A stretch of 32,002 nt of DNA, from contig DATKXO010000163.1 of NCBI GenBank assembly GCA_035528995.1, positions 1-32,002 of the forward strand, read 5' to 3'. The stretch's first letter is position 1. Every line of letters starts with the position of its first letter. The notes beneath the pieces are model-generated. The model saw only the letters and a list, made by a program, of their open reading frames with translations. It did not search any database and was not told the DNA's origin. The stretch is from DATKXO01 sp035528995 (GTDB lineage Bacteria > Planctomycetota > Phycisphaerae > UBA1845). The position numbers and the translations under genes were made by a program. Shown piece by piece: positions 16,164 to 23,096 of this stretch.

Positions 16164-18269
16164 CTACAGCGGCCCGGTCATCGCCGCCTCGAGTTCGGTG
16201 AAGTCGTCCAGTTCGACCTGCTGGTCCCCGTCCACGTCGCACCCTGCACAGCCGTCCGCCATGCGTCCACCACCGGTAATACAGCGCTGGAGCAGGGCCA
16301 CGTCCGCCAGGTCCACGTCCCCGTCGCAGTCGCCATCGCCTGCCAGTGGCGGCGCAGCCACGATCTCGAAGAACGAGAACACTGAGAGTCCGGTCCCCGC
16401 AACGGTGACTTCAATCAACCCTGGCCCCACTCCGTCCGCGCTAAAGGTCATTTGCACTGCACCGTTTGCATCGGTAGTCACGGTGGCCTGCGTGCCGTCA
16501 GGCGAGACCGTCCCGCTGGTGAAGGTGTAAGTACCGCTCAGAGACGGATGGCTGACCTTCGTGAAGACCACATCCCAACCGGTAAGCCCATTGAAGTTCC
16601 TCTCGAGCATGCCGTCGATGGTGCCGGTGCTTCGGGGCCCTGCAACGACCCGGTTGGGGATCGGGCCGGCGGTGTGGAGCTGATCGGGCTCGCACTCGTC
16701 GGCGATGCCGTTCTCGTCGGCGTCGTTGAAACCGGCGAGGAACGAATCGTGCTGGCCGTTGGAATAGGCCGAGAAACGTTCCCTCTCGGCTTCTTCGTTG
16801 ACCCAGCATTTGGGCATGCGACCCGCGCTGTCCGAACTGTCCACGCCCGCCAGGAAGTTGATCGACGAACCGGTGGTCACCAAGTCGTCGGGGCCGTGCG
16901 GGTCGCCGTCGCAATCAGCGTCAACGGCGACCGCCACGAACTCGGGCGCACCGAAGTCTGAGCGCCGGACGAGCTTCGGGCCACCCAGAATCGTCCAGGC
17001 GTTGTCCTCGCCCTGCAGAACAAGGTCGTCACACAGATCAGACGCTCCGCAGTTCAGCTCGACGGTCGCGGAGTCGCTGACTCTCGTGAACGTGAAAAGT
17101 GGAATGACCGGGAAATCCGAGTCAAAGGTCCCACCGTCCGGGTGGGTCTTGGTGATGGTCATGGTGCCCAGGGTGGGGATGGTGTCGGACAAGCAAACCT
17201 CCACGTGCCACAGCTCCGGGTCCTGCCCACCGTTCTGAGTTACCGTGATGGGCTCCGTGCTGACCAGGCTGAGCGCGACTATCTCGATGTCGACGGTGGA
17301 AGGCCCCAGATCGAGGTCGGTCGTATCGCTGCGCCGCTCGACGACGGTGTTGGCGTTGCCCAGCGCGCCGGGCGGGTCAGTAACCAGGGGGGGCAGGCCC
17401 TCGAACTCGATGGCACCGTCAAAAGGATCGGAGCCCGGGCCGAAGAAGTCGGCTGGCAGCGGGGTCTCGTAGAAGTCGTACCCGGCGAATCCCTCGGGCG
17501 TGCTCCAGATGTCTGTGCCGGCGGGAACAATGGTCTGTGCCGTCGCCGGTGCAGTTGCCAACGTGCATGCCGTAAGGAGCACCAGCGGACCGGCGAACTG
17601 CCGGACTCGGCGACGGAGCACAACTAACGCCCCAAGCCCGAGGAAGAGCACCGACACCGGCTCGGGGATGGGCACTTCGAAAGACTTGCTACTGATGGTC
17701 TCGTCGAACCCGGTGCCCCTAGAACCTGGCGGCAGCGAGTCGGGCAGCGGACCCGGCAGGTCCCCGCCATCTGCGAGCCCGAGCCCATAGCCGTCGTTGG
17801 GGCCGCTCTCAGGCCACCCGTAATACCAGTCGTCGATGGTATCGCCGGTCAGCGACAGGAAGTCGATGGCGAACATAGCGTCGTCGGTGTCCGTGAACGT
17901 TCCCTTCAAGCCGAGGTTGCCGGCCGCCAGGGCATCGAAGAAGTCCGCGTTGTCAACGACGTCAACCGTGACAATGCCGGTCTCGACCGGGCCCTCGTCG
18001 ATCTGCGGGCTTGGGTCGGGCCAGGCGGCCGTGCCGAACAAATCGTCGGAAATATCCAGCAGGGTCACGCCGGTGTCCCAGTAGAAGAACTCGACGTGAT
18101 TCACCTCGACATCGGCCACGTATCGGTGGGCCGTCATCGCCGCCAAGTCCACCGAGAACGTAGCCGTGTCCGCCAGGGCCGCCGGAGACGCGGCCAAGAC
18201 CAAGGCCCCGGCCAGGGCCGGAAGTCGAAGGCCCGATGAAACCAGACACTTCCTTTGTGGGAGCCTCAT
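16164..18269 (-). CDS. Secreted protein: PEP-CTERM protein fused in frame to a second secreted, dockerin-like protein
   Basis: The product is 701 residues, and a strong AGGAGGAGA precedes the ATG. Residues 1-33 are a signal peptide (basic start, ALAGALVLAASPAALA, then cleavage). Residues 34-200 are an acidic beta-rich domain of unknown function. At 200-224 comes a complete PEP-CTERM sorting tail: PIPEP, a hydrophobic span, then an RRRVR cluster, which normally ends a protein. Here the frame continues directly into a second hydrophobic segment, PLVLLTACTLATAPATAQ (228-245), with both a lipobox-like LTAC and a signal-peptidase-I-like ATAQ. Residues 246-640 form another extracellular domain with an Asp-rich NDADENGIADECE element. 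Residues 644-695 resemble paired dockerin calcium loops (DGDCDGDVDLADV and DVDGDQQVELDDF). A GTG at 17621 could start the second part separately. Confidence 0.8.
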   Translation of the reverse strand: MRLPQRKCLVSSGLRLPALAGALVLAASPAALADTATFSVDLAAMTAHRYVADVEVNHVEFFYWDTGVTLLDISDDLFGTAAWPDPSPQIDEGPVETGIVTVDVVDNADFFDALAAGNLGLKGTFTDTDDAMFAIDFLSLTGDTIDDWYYGWPESGPNDGYGLGLADGGDLPGPLPDSLPPGSRGTGFDETISSKSFEVPIPEPVSVLFLGLGALVVLRRRVRQFAGPLVLLTACTLATAPATAQTIVPAGTDIWSTPEGFAGYDFYETPLPADFFGPGSDPFDGAIEFEGLPPLVTDPPGALGNANTVVERRSDTTDLDLGPSTVDIEIVALSLVSTEPITVTQNGGQDPELWHVEVCLSDTIPTLGTMTITKTHPDGGTFDSDFPVIPLFTFTRVSDSATVELNCGASDLCDDLVLQGEDNAWTILGGPKLVRRSDFGAPEFVAVAVDADCDGDPHGPDDLVTTGSSINFLAGVDSSDSAGRMPKCWVNEEAERERFSAYSNGQHDSFLAGFNDADENGIADECEPDQLHTAGPIPNRVVAGPRSTGTIDGMLERNFNGLTGWDVVFTKVSHPSLSGTYTFTSGTVSPDGTQATVTTDANGAVQMTFSADGVGPGLIEVTVAGTGLSVFSFFEIVAAPPLAGDGDCDGDVDLADVALLQRCITGGGRMADGCAGCDVDGDQQVELDDFTELEAAMTGPL

Positions 18270-18597
18270 GACCGTCTCCTCCTGTGAGTGAATTGGGTGG
18301 ATGCCGTCTCCGCACCCCGCGGCCGGTGGGCCAAGCCCATGCCGCAGGACGGTGATCGGGCAATCAGTTGTTGGCTGTGCCTGAGCCGTCTTTCACCTCC
18401 AGACGTGACGTGCCGCGCAGGTGTCACAGAACACGCACGCCCCGTGATGCGGTCGTTCGCTGAGGTGCCCCGGGTCTGCGAACGGATGACGGCGCAAAGA
18501 AAGGAGAGACATCCCGCATGGGCGTCTCTCTCTCCGCGTCGATCACCCGGGCACCAGCTACTAAACCGTTTTCGGGCTGCCCCAACCAGGGCCCGAT
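18270..18597 (-). promoter_or_regulatory. Possible long structured 5' leader of the PEP-CTERM fusion gene
   Basis: If the candidate promoter at 18604-18632 is used, the transcript would carry about 330 nt before the ATG at 18269. That leader would begin with a stem TCGGGC/GCCCGA (18572-18596), then the stronger hairpin with T-rich tail at 18494-18535. No gene-like frame is seen in it. I do not recognise a named riboswitch. The Shine-Dalgarno lies at its 3' end. The arrangement could be an attenuator; this is inference. The rest of the gap, 18633-18914, shows no gene and no other feature I can support. Confidence 0.3.
18494..18535 (-). terminator. Hairpin with T-rich tail (terminator or leader attenuator)
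   Basis: Read on the minus strand, a 7-bp GAGAGAC/GTCTCTC stem, extended inward by CCC/GGG, is followed by CTTTCTTT. The shape is that of an intrinsic terminator. It lies 380 nt past the asd stop and 225 nt before the secreted-protein ATG. It may end asd transcription or act within the leader of the next gene; sequence alone does not decide. Confidence 0.4.
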
Positions 18598-18603
18598 AAC
18601 CGA

Positions 18604-18632
18604 AGCGTAACGAAAGAGGTCACTTCAGTCAA
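18604..18632 (-). promoter_or_regulatory. Candidate housekeeping-type promoter for the PEP-CTERM fusion gene
   Basis: On the minus strand TTGACT (18627-18632) is separated by 17 nt from TACGCT (18604-18609). The -35 matches 5 of 6 consensus positions and the -10 only 3 of 6. The surrounding 80 nt are noticeably more AT-rich than the window average, which suits a promoter. Confidence is low because of the weak -10. Confidence 0.3.
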
Positions 18633-18914
18633 GGCCAAGAGGCAAAACAAAGTTGAGACTTCTCCAAAATGTGCAGAAATGCAGTCCACACCGTCATTTG
18701 CGCGCCCGGATCGCGCACAAGCCAAGGCTACCCTGAGAGGAGGCGCCCCGGTCGAGCACGCGAATCAGATGGCTTCCCGCCGGTCCGCTGTCCGGCGACG
18801 CACCGCAGTCAGGGCGTCGTCACCGTCGGGATTGCCAGAAAGAGATTCGACCTGAGAGCAACGGTCTCCGCGATCTCCCGATGCCCAAACGCCCGGCTCG
18901 CAGGCGCGTGCAGC

Positions 18915-19925
18915 TCAGGCGCCCGCGGCGAGCAGCTCGGCGATCTGGATCGCGTTCAGGGCGGCGCCTTTGCGAAGCTGGTCGCCGCTGACGAACAGGT
19001 CGAGGCCGCGGCCGTCCGGTTGCGAGATGTCCTGACGAATGCGCCCGACGAGGACCTGGTCGATCCCGTCGGCCTCGATCGGCATGGGGAAGTGCTGCGG
19101 GGCGCGGCTGTCGACCACGCGCACGCCCGGCGCGCTGGACAGTACACTGCGGGCCTCGTCCGGCGTGATGGGTCGCTCGAAGGTCAGGTTGACGGCCGCA
19201 CTGTGGGCCCGCAACACGGGAACGCGGATGCACGTGGCCGTGATCGCGATCGACGGGTCGCCGAAGATCTTCCGCGTCTCGTTGACCATCTTGATCTCCT
19301 CGGCGTTGTAGCCCGTCCGATCGATGGGCGAGTCGTGCGAGAAGAGATTGAACGCGATGGGGAACGGGAACACCTTCGGGTCGAGCGGCCGGCCGTCCAG
19401 GGCGTCACGGGTCTGCTGCTGCAGCTCGCGCATGGCGGCCGCCCCCGCGCCGCTGGCCGCCTGATAAGTGCTGACCACGATCCGGCGGACGGGGTTGACC
19501 GCGTGCAGCGGCCAGACGGCCATCACCATCACGATCGTCGAGCAGTTGGGGTTGGCGATGATGCCGCGGTGGGCTCGAACGGCCTGGGGGTTGATCTCGG
19601 GGACGACCAGGGGCACGCCGTCGTCCATCCGGAAGGCCGACGAGTTGTCCACCACGACCGCGCCGGCTTCGACGGCCGGCGGGGCGTATCGCCGGCTGAT
19701 CGCGGCACCGGCGCTGAAGAACGCGAGATCTACACCCTGGAAGGAGCCCCGGTTCAGCTCGGCCACCGTGTGGGGCGCGCCGTTGACGTCGATCGTCGTT
19801 CCAGCGCTTCGGGCCGAGGCCAGCAGTGTGATTCTGCGGGCTTGCAGGCCGGGCCGGGCCAGAAGGTCGATGAATTCCCGCCCCACGGCCCCGGTAGCCC
19901 CGACAATCGCGACGTGGTGGAACAT
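18915..19925 (-). CDS. asd: Aspartate-semialdehyde dehydrogenase
   Basis: It catalyses NADPH-dependent reduction of aspartyl phosphate to aspartate semialdehyde, the branch point to lysine/diaminopimelate, threonine and methionine. The product is 336 residues from the ATG at 19925; a TTG two codons earlier is the only other nearby start. The Rossmann motif is IVGATGAVG near the N-terminus. The catalytic cysteine lies in ANPNCSTIV (about residue 128), and the catalytic His in VPVLRAHSAAV (about 241). The phosphate-binding RMDDGVPLVVPEIN segment is present, as is the family GYNAEEIKMVNETRKI region. It is a lone gene, divergent from the ATP synthase operon. Active-site residues are intact. Confidence 0.95.
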   Translation of the reverse strand: MFHHVAIVGATGAVGREFIDLLARPGLQARRITLLASARSAGTTIDVNGAPHTVAELNRGSFQGVDLAFFSAGAAISRRYAPPAVEAGAVVVDNSSAFRMDDGVPLVVPEINPQAVRAHRGIIANPNCSTIVMVMAVWPLHAVNPVRRIVVSTYQAASGAGAAAMRELQQQTRDALDGRPLDPKVFPFPIAFNLFSHDSPIDRTGYNAEEIKMVNETRKIFGDPSIAITATCIRVPVLRAHSAAVNLTFERPITPDEARSVLSSAPGVRVVDSRAPQHFPMPIEADGIDQVLVGRIRQDISQPDGRGLDLFVSGDQLRKGAALNAIQIAELLAAGA

Positions 19926-19956
19926 GGTCAAAGCGTCCCTGCCAACCGACCTCCTA

Positions 19957-19970
19957 CGTTGGTGCCAACG
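19957..19970. promoter_or_regulatory. Perfect dyad over the asd start region (possible operator)
   Basis: CGTTGG-tg-CCAACG is a perfect 6+2+6 palindrome. It overlaps the candidate -10 hexamer of asd and the predicted start point about 35 nt before the ATG. Such a position suits a repressor site, but no regulator gene is adjacent and I have no independent support. Confidence 0.3.
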
Positions 19971-19996
19971 CTAGGTCTGGGGTCCAGGCATGTCAA
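19968..19996 (-). promoter_or_regulatory. Candidate asd promoter
   Basis: On the minus strand a perfect TTGACA (19991-19996) is followed after 17 nt by TAGCGT (19968-19973), which matches the -10 consensus at 3 of 6 positions. The start of transcription would be near 19961, giving a leader of about 36 nt. The perfect -35 and ideal spacer make this the best housekeeping-type promoter in the window. Confidence 0.5.
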
Positions 19997-20030
19997 TTCG
20001 CGGACTACACCCGGCAGTCAGAGCGGACGA

Positions 20031-20052
20031 AGAGGGGACAAAGAGGGGACAA
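20031..20052 (+). repeat. Two tandem copies of an 11-nt repeat upstream of the atp operon
   Basis: AGAGGGGACAA occurs twice head to tail without spacing, 21 nt before the candidate -35 of the ATP synthase operon. It might be a chance slippage product or a direct-repeat protein-binding site. No other copies were noticed nearby. Confidence 0.5.
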
Positions 20053-20073
20053 GGACACCGCGGCCATTCATGC

Positions 20074-20103
20074 TTGACTCAGGCGCACCGGGAACGCTAG
20101 ACT
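20074..20103 (+). promoter_or_regulatory. Candidate promoter of the ATP synthase operon
   Basis: TTGACT (20074-20079) and TAGACT (20098-20103) are separated by 18 nt; they match the -35 and -10 consensus at 5 of 6 and 4 of 6 positions. The leader to atpZ would be about 115 nt and contains a small CTCCC/GGGAG stem. The rest of the gap 19926-20226 holds the asd promoter, its dyad and the tandem repeat described separately. Confidence 0.4.
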
Positions 20104-20226
20104 GCCTCCCTTCGTTTCGGGAGACGGCGTGTCTCTCGGGCCTTTCGGGGCGCGAGGAGAGTGCCGCCGTCGGCGCCGTGGCCATCGTGGAGGGCCACCT
20201 GGTCGGCGGTTACACGCGGTCGAAAA

Positions 20227-20484
20227 ATGGGTCGCAAGCCGGGCCGAGCGCCGCCTCGATGGAGCCGCCATGCCGGAATGGGGATCGAGTTGGGCGCGGC
20301 GATCGTGGGTTTCTGCCTGCTGGGTGTATGGATCGATCACCGATACGAGACGGGGCCGTACGGGACGCTGATTTGTGCCCTGCTCGGTATAGTCGGCGGG
20401 ATGTTCAACTTCATCCGCCAGGCGCTCCAGGCGGTCAAGGATGAGGCGCCGCCGGAGGACTCCGGGCAGGACGGGGAGCCGTGA
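20227..20484 (+). CDS. atpZ: ATP synthase accessory protein AtpZ/AtpQ-like
   Basis: AtpZ-type proteins are small membrane proteins encoded at the head of atp operons. They are thought to work with AtpI in rotor assembly or cation handling. The product is 85 residues from the ATG at 20227. A GTG at 20161 in frame follows GAGGAGA too closely but cannot be excluded. After a basic tail comes HAGMGIELGAAIVGFCLLGVWID, the first membrane helix, a DHRYETGPYG turn, then the second helix TLICALLGIVGGMFNFIRQA. That two-helix pattern with a central Asp and the GxxxGxxxNFIR ending is diagnostic. Its stop overlaps the atpI GTG by 4 nt. Confidence 0.82.
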   Translation: MGRKPGRAPPRWSRHAGMGIELGAAIVGFCLLGVWIDHRYETGPYGTLICALLGIVGGMFNFIRQALQAVKDEAPPEDSGQDGEP

Positions 20485-20885
20485 CGGTCACGGGACGATG
20501 GCTGGTCCCCGCTGGTGTCCCACTGCTGGCCGTGGCGGTCGCGGCCGGTGTTGGCTACTACCCCACGCTGCGGCTGGCCGGCGAGTCGGCCCGAAGCGCT
20601 CTGGTGGCCGGCTCGCTGATCGGGCTGATTGCTAACTGGCTGGGGCTGGCGGCCATGCGTCTGTTCACCACGGGTGACCTGGCGCAGGGACCGACGGCCG
20701 TCCTGGCCGCGATGGCGGTCCGGTTTGCCGCGGTGCTGCTTCTGGCGCCGGCGGCGGCGCTGACCGGGTGGTTCCAGCTCGGGGCGTTGCTGATCTGGGT
20801 GGCGATCGGCTACCTGGTGGCGTTGTTTGTCGAGACGCTGTGGCTGGTGCAGGCCCAGCAACACAAGACCGAGACAGACGGATGA
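20481..20885 (+). CDS. atpI: ATP synthase subunit I
   Basis: AtpI is a membrane protein implicated in c-ring assembly. The product is 134 residues with four hydrophobic segments, at about 8-25, 40-58, 75-95 and 98-118, and no soluble domain. The start is a GTG that overlaps the preceding stop as GTGA. The 3' end overlaps the atpB ATG as ATGA (20882-20885). The sequence itself is poorly conserved, as is normal for AtpI, so the call rests on size, topology and the tight position between atpZ and atpB. Confidence 0.78.
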   Translation: MTVTGRWLVPAGVPLLAVAVAAGVGYYPTLRLAGESARSALVAGSLIGLIANWLGLAAMRLFTTGDLAQGPTAVLAAMAVRFAAVLLLAPAAALTGWFQLGALLIWVAIGYLVALFVETLWLVQAQQHKTETDG

Positions 20886-21739
20886 ACGTAGCGGCAATCC
20901 TGGCTTCGGCAAACCCGATCGAGCACGTGGCCGATCACCCGTACCTGCAGGTCCACGGCGTGACGCTGCTGTCGAACCACGTGCTGATGCAGTTGCTGGC
21001 GGCGTTGTTGCTGGTGCTGATCATCCCGGCGGTGGTGCGTCTTCGGCGGACGGGGGACGACGTGAAGGATCTCTCGCCGCGCGGCGTGGGGAACTTCTTC
21101 GAGGCGATCTGCGACTACCTCCGCAAGGAGGTGGCCCGCCCCGTCCTGGGCGAGCACACCGACCGCTTCATCGGCTACATCTGGACCGTGTTCTTCTTCA
21201 TCCTGTTCTGCAACCTGCTCGGCCTGCTGCCCCTGCTCGCCCTGACCAAGCCGATCTTCGGCGTGCCGATCGGCGGGACGGCCACGGGCAACATCTACGT
21301 CACCGCGACGCTGGCGATCTGCACGCTCCTGATGATCGTGGTCAACGGCCTGCGCTACAACGGAATGGAGTTCGTCAAGCACTTCTTCCAGGGACCGATT
21401 TTCATTTCGCCGATGATCGCGGGGCTCGAGGTGATCGGGCTGCTGGCCAAGACGTTCGCCCTGGCGGTCCGGTTGTTCGCCAACATGATCGCCGGGCACA
21501 TCCTGCTGGCCGTGCTGCTGAGCTTCATCGGGATGGCCGGGGCGGCCGGCGCAGGATTGGGCGTCGTCGTCGCGGTCCCGGTCGTGCTGGGCAGCGTAGC
21601 CATCAATCTGCTGGAGTTGTTCGTCGCCTTTCTCCAGGCGTTCATCTTCACGTTCCTGACGACGATCTTCATCGGCCAGGCCGTGGTGATCCACCACGAG
21701 GCCCACGGAGCGGAGCACGAGAAGGCGATCGAGCACTAG
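20882..21739 (+). CDS. atpB: F-type ATP synthase subunit a
   Basis: Subunit a forms the two half-channels for the coupling ion next to the c-ring. The product is 285 residues with at least five membrane helices. The essential Arg is R197 in FALAVRLFANMIAGH. A conserved Glu lies upstream in GLEVIG (about 183). The last helix carries the FIFTFLTTIFIGQAV segment with the conserved Gln. The N-terminus (NPIEHVADHPYLQ) is amphipathic and of the kind seen in other bacterial atpB. The frame is open further upstream, but the ATG overlapping the atpI stop is clearly the start. All functional residues checked are present. Confidence 0.96.
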   Translation: MNVAAILASANPIEHVADHPYLQVHGVTLLSNHVLMQLLAALLLVLIIPAVVRLRRTGDDVKDLSPRGVGNFFEAICDYLRKEVARPVLGEHTDRFIGYIWTVFFFILFCNLLGLLPLLALTKPIFGVPIGGTATGNIYVTATLAICTLLMIVVNGLRYNGMEFVKHFFQGPIFISPMIAGLEVIGLLAKTFALAVRLFANMIAGHILLAVLLSFIGMAGAAGAGLGVVVAVPVVLGSVAINLLELFVAFLQAFIFTFLTTIFIGQAVVIHHEAHGAEHEKAIEH

Positions 21740-21858
21740 ACAAGACGAGTCGATTCGCCATGCCCGGAGCCGCGGGGCAAACGGGCCGCGAGGCGTGACT
21801 GCGATGGCGACGAATAACGCCGCTTGCCCCCGCCGGGCGGCACTAGCGAAGGAAAACC

Positions 21859-22218
21859 ATGATGAAGTCTCGAAGAGGCATGCTGGCGTTGGGATTGATC
21901 GTGGCCGGCGCGCTGCTCCTGGGCAACGCGACCGCCTACGCCCAGACGAGCGACCACGGTAACGGGGGCGCGGCGACGGGGGGCACGTTCCTGGGCGACA
22001 AGGGTGCCGCCTACCTGGGCGGCGCTATCGGGGCCGGGCTCGTGCTCATGGGCGGCGGCTGGGGAATCGGGCGGATCGGCGGCAGCGCGGTCGAGTCCAT
22101 GGCCCGGCAGCCCGAAGCGGCCGGTTCGATCAACACGGCCATGATCATTACCGCCGCGATGGTCGAGGGTGCGACGCTGTTCGGCGTGGTGGTCTGCCTG
22201 TTAGCGGCCCTCAAGTAA
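21859..22218 (+). CDS. atpE: F-type ATP synthase subunit c with N-terminal signal-like extension
   Basis: Subunit c is the rotor-ring proteolipid. The product is 119 residues, about 40 longer than the usual 70-80. The excess is an N-terminal segment with a basic start, a hydrophobic core (LALGLIVAGALLLG) and an AYA-Q cleavage-like site near residue 28, followed by a Gly-rich linker. The core begins near residue 48. Helix 1 has the glycine ladder GGGWGIGRIGG (65-75), the loop is MARQPE with RQP at 83-85, and helix 2 has the ion-binding Glu103 in AAMVEGATLFG. The residue after Glu is Gly and not Ser/Thr, so proton coupling is more likely than sodium; this is inference. Confidence 0.94.
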   Translation: MMKSRRGMLALGLIVAGALLLGNATAYAQTSDHGNGGAATGGTFLGDKGAAYLGGAIGAGLVLMGGGWGIGRIGGSAVESMARQPEAAGSINTAMIITAAMVEGATLFGVVVCLLAALK

Positions 22219-22306
22219 CCAGGAAACAGCCGGTGCGGCGGGCAGGGCGAACGGGCGGCTAAACCACGGATTCTCGTGTTGGGTCCGGTGTGTGGACGAT
22301 TGAGCG

Positions 22307-22918
22307 ATGAGCGAATCGCGTTGGCACAGTAAGGTTGCTGCGACGACGGGCATTCTGGCGGTGGCGAATCCGGTCTGGGCGGCCGGGGCCGAGAACGGCG
22401 GGCAACCCTCGTTGTTCGGAGGCGATCTGGGGAACGCCATCTGGACGCTCGTCATTTTCCTGCTCCTGTTGTTCGTGCTGGGCAGGTTCGCCTGGGGCCC
22501 ATTGCTCAGAGCCCTGCAGAAGCGCGAGGAGTTCATTCGCGACTCGCTGGCCAAGGCCAAGAAGGAGCGCGAGCAGGCCGAGGCCAGGCTCCGCCAGATC
22601 GAGGAGCGGCTGGCTTCGGCGCGTGACGAGGCCGGCGTCATCGTCGACGAGGGACGCCGGGGCGCCGAGACCATCAAGCAGGCCGCCCACAAGGCGGCCC
22701 GCACCGAGACCGACGCCATGATCGAGCGGGCCAGGCGCGAGATCGGCCTGGCTCGCGACACGGCCGTCAAGGAGCTGTACGACCTGACGGCCATGCTGGC
22801 CACCGAGGCGGCCTCACGGGTGATCGGCAAGGAACTCGACCCTCGCGAACACGAGCGGCTGATCTCCGAGGCCATCGCCGAGTTGAGCGAGGGCAATGGG
22901 CAGGGGAAACCCGGGTAG
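22307..22918 (+). CDS. atpF: F-type ATP synthase subunit b with signal-like N-terminus
   Basis: Subunit b is the peripheral stalk that holds F1 to the membrane. The product is 203 residues, longer than the usual 155-170. The first 26 residues look like a signal peptide (basic start, hydrophobic core, NPVWA-A). The true anchor helix is at about 43-65 (NAIWTLVIFLLLLFVLGRFA), followed by the typical WGPLLRALQKREEFI. The rest is a long charged coiled coil ending with the delta-binding region. The TAG stop abuts a hairpin, and a 178-nt gap with repeat elements separates it from atpH, unlike the tight spacing elsewhere in this operon. Confidence 0.93.
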   Translation: MSESRWHSKVAATTGILAVANPVWAAGAENGGQPSLFGGDLGNAIWTLVIFLLLLFVLGRFAWGPLLRALQKREEFIRDSLAKAKKEREQAEARLRQIEERLASARDEAGVIVDEGRRGAETIKQAAHKAARTETDAMIERARREIGLARDTAVKELYDLTAMLATEAASRVIGKELDPREHERLISEAIAELSEGNGQGKPG

Positions 22919-22946
22919 GGTGGGTGAAGCGCAGCGCAACCCACCC
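22918..22946 (+). repeat. Perfect hairpin directly after the atpF stop
   Basis: GGGTGGGT (22918-22925) and ACCCACCC (22939-22946) form a perfect 8-bp stem around a 13-nt loop with GCGC-a-GCGC. The first G is the last base of the atpF stop codon. No T-run follows. It may protect upstream mRNA, tune atpF relative to atpH, or be the end of a dispersed palindromic repeat. I have only one copy in this window. Confidence 0.6.
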
Positions 22947-22977
22947 GTGAGAGACAGACGCCAGTAGCGGCAGCTTG

Positions 22978-23067
22978 CCGAGCCGCGACCGTGAGGGAGC
23001 GGAGAGAATCATCGCCTCTGCCTCACGGTGATAAGGTCGAGGCCGCTTCCTGACGGGCGCGGCTCGG
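22978..23067. repeat. Paired inverted palindromic repeat element between atpF and atpH
   Basis: Two 25-nt units face each other: 22978-23002 on the plus strand and 23043-23067 on the minus strand, identical at 22 of 25 positions and built on CCGAGCCGCG, then MCCGT, then AGG-AGCGG. In addition ACCGTGAGG (22988-22996) pairs perfectly with CCTCACGGT (23021-23029). The whole can fold as a large hairpin. The layout resembles a bacterial interspersed mosaic (REP-pair) element. Only 29 nt separate it from the atpH ATG. It is just preceded by GGCAGCTTGCC (22969-22979), a word that recurs at 31821-31831. Confidence 0.65.
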
Positions 23068-23096
23068 ATCGCGGCAGTGACGAACGGAAACGCTTA

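Noticed and set aside
18270..18597. A known riboswitch in the secreted-protein leader (c-di-GMP, glycine, cobalamin, TPP, SAM considered)
   Set aside because: No core consensus of these classes could be matched by eye; only generic hairpins are supported.
18669..20444. A 591-codon plus-strand frame covering asd and the atp promoter
   Set aside because: It is antisense to asd, whose active site is intact, and it crosses the promoter region.
22069..22076. A basic residue (Arg72) in the glycine ladder of subunit c
   Set aside because: I recall Lys or Arg at this place in c subunits of Bacteroidetes and others, so it is probably ordinary.
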